From: Morganella sibonii
Lineage (GTDB): Bacteria > Pseudomonadota > Gammaproteobacteria > Enterobacterales > Enterobacteriaceae
DNA length: 64,000 nt
Direction: 5' to 3' (one strand)
Assembly (NCBI RefSeq): GCF_040560245.1
Contig: NZ_JAKMWP010000001.1
This document shows, in pieces, positions 63,199 through 64,000 of the stretch. Under the pieces are notes generated by a model that saw nothing but the letters and a program-made list of their open reading frames with translations, was not told where the DNA came from and ran no database searches. Position 1 is the stretch's first letter; the number at the start of each line of letters is the position of its first letter. The position numbers and the translations under genes are program-made.

Positions 63199-63879
63199 TT
63201 ATTGTGCGTGAGTATCGTCAGCCGGTTTTGTCCGCTTGCGTTTCCACACCACCCACAGGCTGGCGATCAGACCGCAGACCAGCAAAACGACCGGGATAAG
63301 CATCAGAATATTCATCAGATGATGCTCATATTTGCGGAAAATCGGGCTGATGCCGAGGCAGTAACCAAGAGAGGTTAAAATACCGACCCACAGGAAGCCG
63401 CTCAGCCAGTTGAAAAACTGAAAACGGCGGGAATTCAGACCGGCTATCCCTGCCAGCATCGGCAGCAGAGTGCGGACAAAGGCCAGAAAACGACCGACTA
63501 ACAGTGCCGCAAGGCCGTGGCGGTGAAATAAACTGTGCGCCCGCTGATGATAATGTGGCGGCAGATGAGACAGCCAGCCTTTTACAACTTTGGTATTACT
63601 GAGCCAGCGCCCCTGAAGATATCCCACCCAGCAGCCGAGACTGGCACCGGCGGTGAGAACAATCAGGGTTGTCGGGAAATCCAGTGTATCTTTGGCAATC
63701 AGAACCCCGACAAGAATCAGGAGACTGTCACCGGGTAAAAACGCAGCAGGAAGCAGGCCGTTTTCCAGGAAGAGAATGGCAAACAGCATAATGTAAATCG
63801 CCCACAGCAGGGACGGGTTTGACAGGGTTTCATAGTCCTGGTGCCAGAGGGCAAAAAAGAGTTGCTGCATTGTTTCCAT
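63199..63879 (-). CDS. yqjA: DedA-family membrane protein YqjA
   Basis: YqjA is a DedA-superfamily inner-membrane protein; in E. coli it acts with YghB in proton-motive-force upkeep and envelope stress resistance, and DedA relatives move undecaprenyl phosphate. The 226-residue product has FLENGLLPAAFLPGDSLLILVGVL, GRFLAFVRTLLPMLAGIAGL and about five membrane segments. ATG 63879 is used; the TTG one codon earlier is unlikely. The space to yqjD (63000-63198) holds a CCGGCCGG inverted repeat at about 63152-63182. Confidence 0.95.
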   Translation of the reverse strand: METMQQLFFALWHQDYETLSNPSLLWAIYIMLFAILFLENGLLPAAFLPGDSLLILVGVLIAKDTLDFPTTLIVLTAGASLGCWVGYLQGRWLSNTKVVKGWLSHLPPHYHQRAHSLFHRHGLAALLVGRFLAFVRTLLPMLAGIAGLNSRRFQFFNWLSGFLWVGILTSLGYCLGISPIFRKYEHHLMNILMLIPVVLLVCGLIASLWVVWKRKRTKPADDTHAQ

Positions 63880-64000
63880 CAATTATTCCCGGATCTGAAG
63901 TAAGCTTATTTCATGTTATGGGGCATTTTTGCGGATATAGCCGGAACCCCTGATATATACATCGGTAAATCCGGCCACTTTAGCAAATTAGAGGTAGCGG
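63880..64000. other. Right edge, no gene seen
   Basis: These 121 bases upstream of yqjA presumably contain its minus-strand promoter. I see no coding frame and no clear hairpin; the neighbouring gene lies outside the window. Confidence 0.3.

Overview
The window is one stretch of enterobacterial chromosome with housekeeping genes packed on both strands. Many proteins look nearly identical in motif and length to Escherichia coli orthologues (MreB, RpoN, MurA, ArcB, RplM, RpsI, the GltB core). The gene order is that of Enterobacterales but rearranged relative to E. coli. Base composition by eye is about half G+C. This fits Morganellaceae with mid G+C, most likely Morganella; that genus call is inference. 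I see no tRNA, IS element, CRISPR array, prophage or clear pseudogene.

Layout: (1) 1-12031, plus strand: the cell-shape operon mreBCD, yhdE, rng, yhdP, a nitrilase-superfamily amidase and tldD, then a barnase-type secreted RNase and a barstar-type inhibitor coupled to tldD. (2) 12028-14805: darP (minus), pmbA (plus), rnk (minus). (3) 14999-22980, minus: the rpoN region npr-rapZ-ptsN-hpf-rpoN with lptB-lptA-lptC-kdsC-kdsD-yrbG upstream, joining LPS export and Kdo synthesis to the nitrogen PTS. (4) 23359-28294, plus: mlaFEDCB (phospholipid transport), ibaG and murA. (5) 28377-38478: degS and degQ, split by a sulfur block, tauDCBA (minus) divergent from cysJI (plus). (6) 38713-42998: zapG, zapE, rplM-rpsI and sspAB. 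(7) 43073-53555: gltBD, arcB, sRNA arcZ, elbB, mtgA. (8) 53791-58152: dolP, diaA, yraN, lpoA, rsmI. (9) 58229-63879: rnpB, yhaK, yhaJ, an AT-rich orphan family 25 glycosyltransferase, yqjF, yqjK-yqjE-yqjD and yqjA.

Much of the content serves the envelope: elongasome (MreBCD), peptidoglycan (MurA, MtgA, LpoA), LPS (LptABC, KdsCD), outer-membrane lipid balance (YhdP, Mla, DolP) and envelope stress proteolysis (DegS, DegQ). The accessory items that stand out are the RNase/inhibitor pair, whose toxin keeps every barnase catalytic residue and has two cysteines where a disulfide was once engineered into barnase; the taurine-to-sulfide module with no cysH beside it; and the orphan glycosyltransferase. 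No wholly unknown multi-gene system was found.
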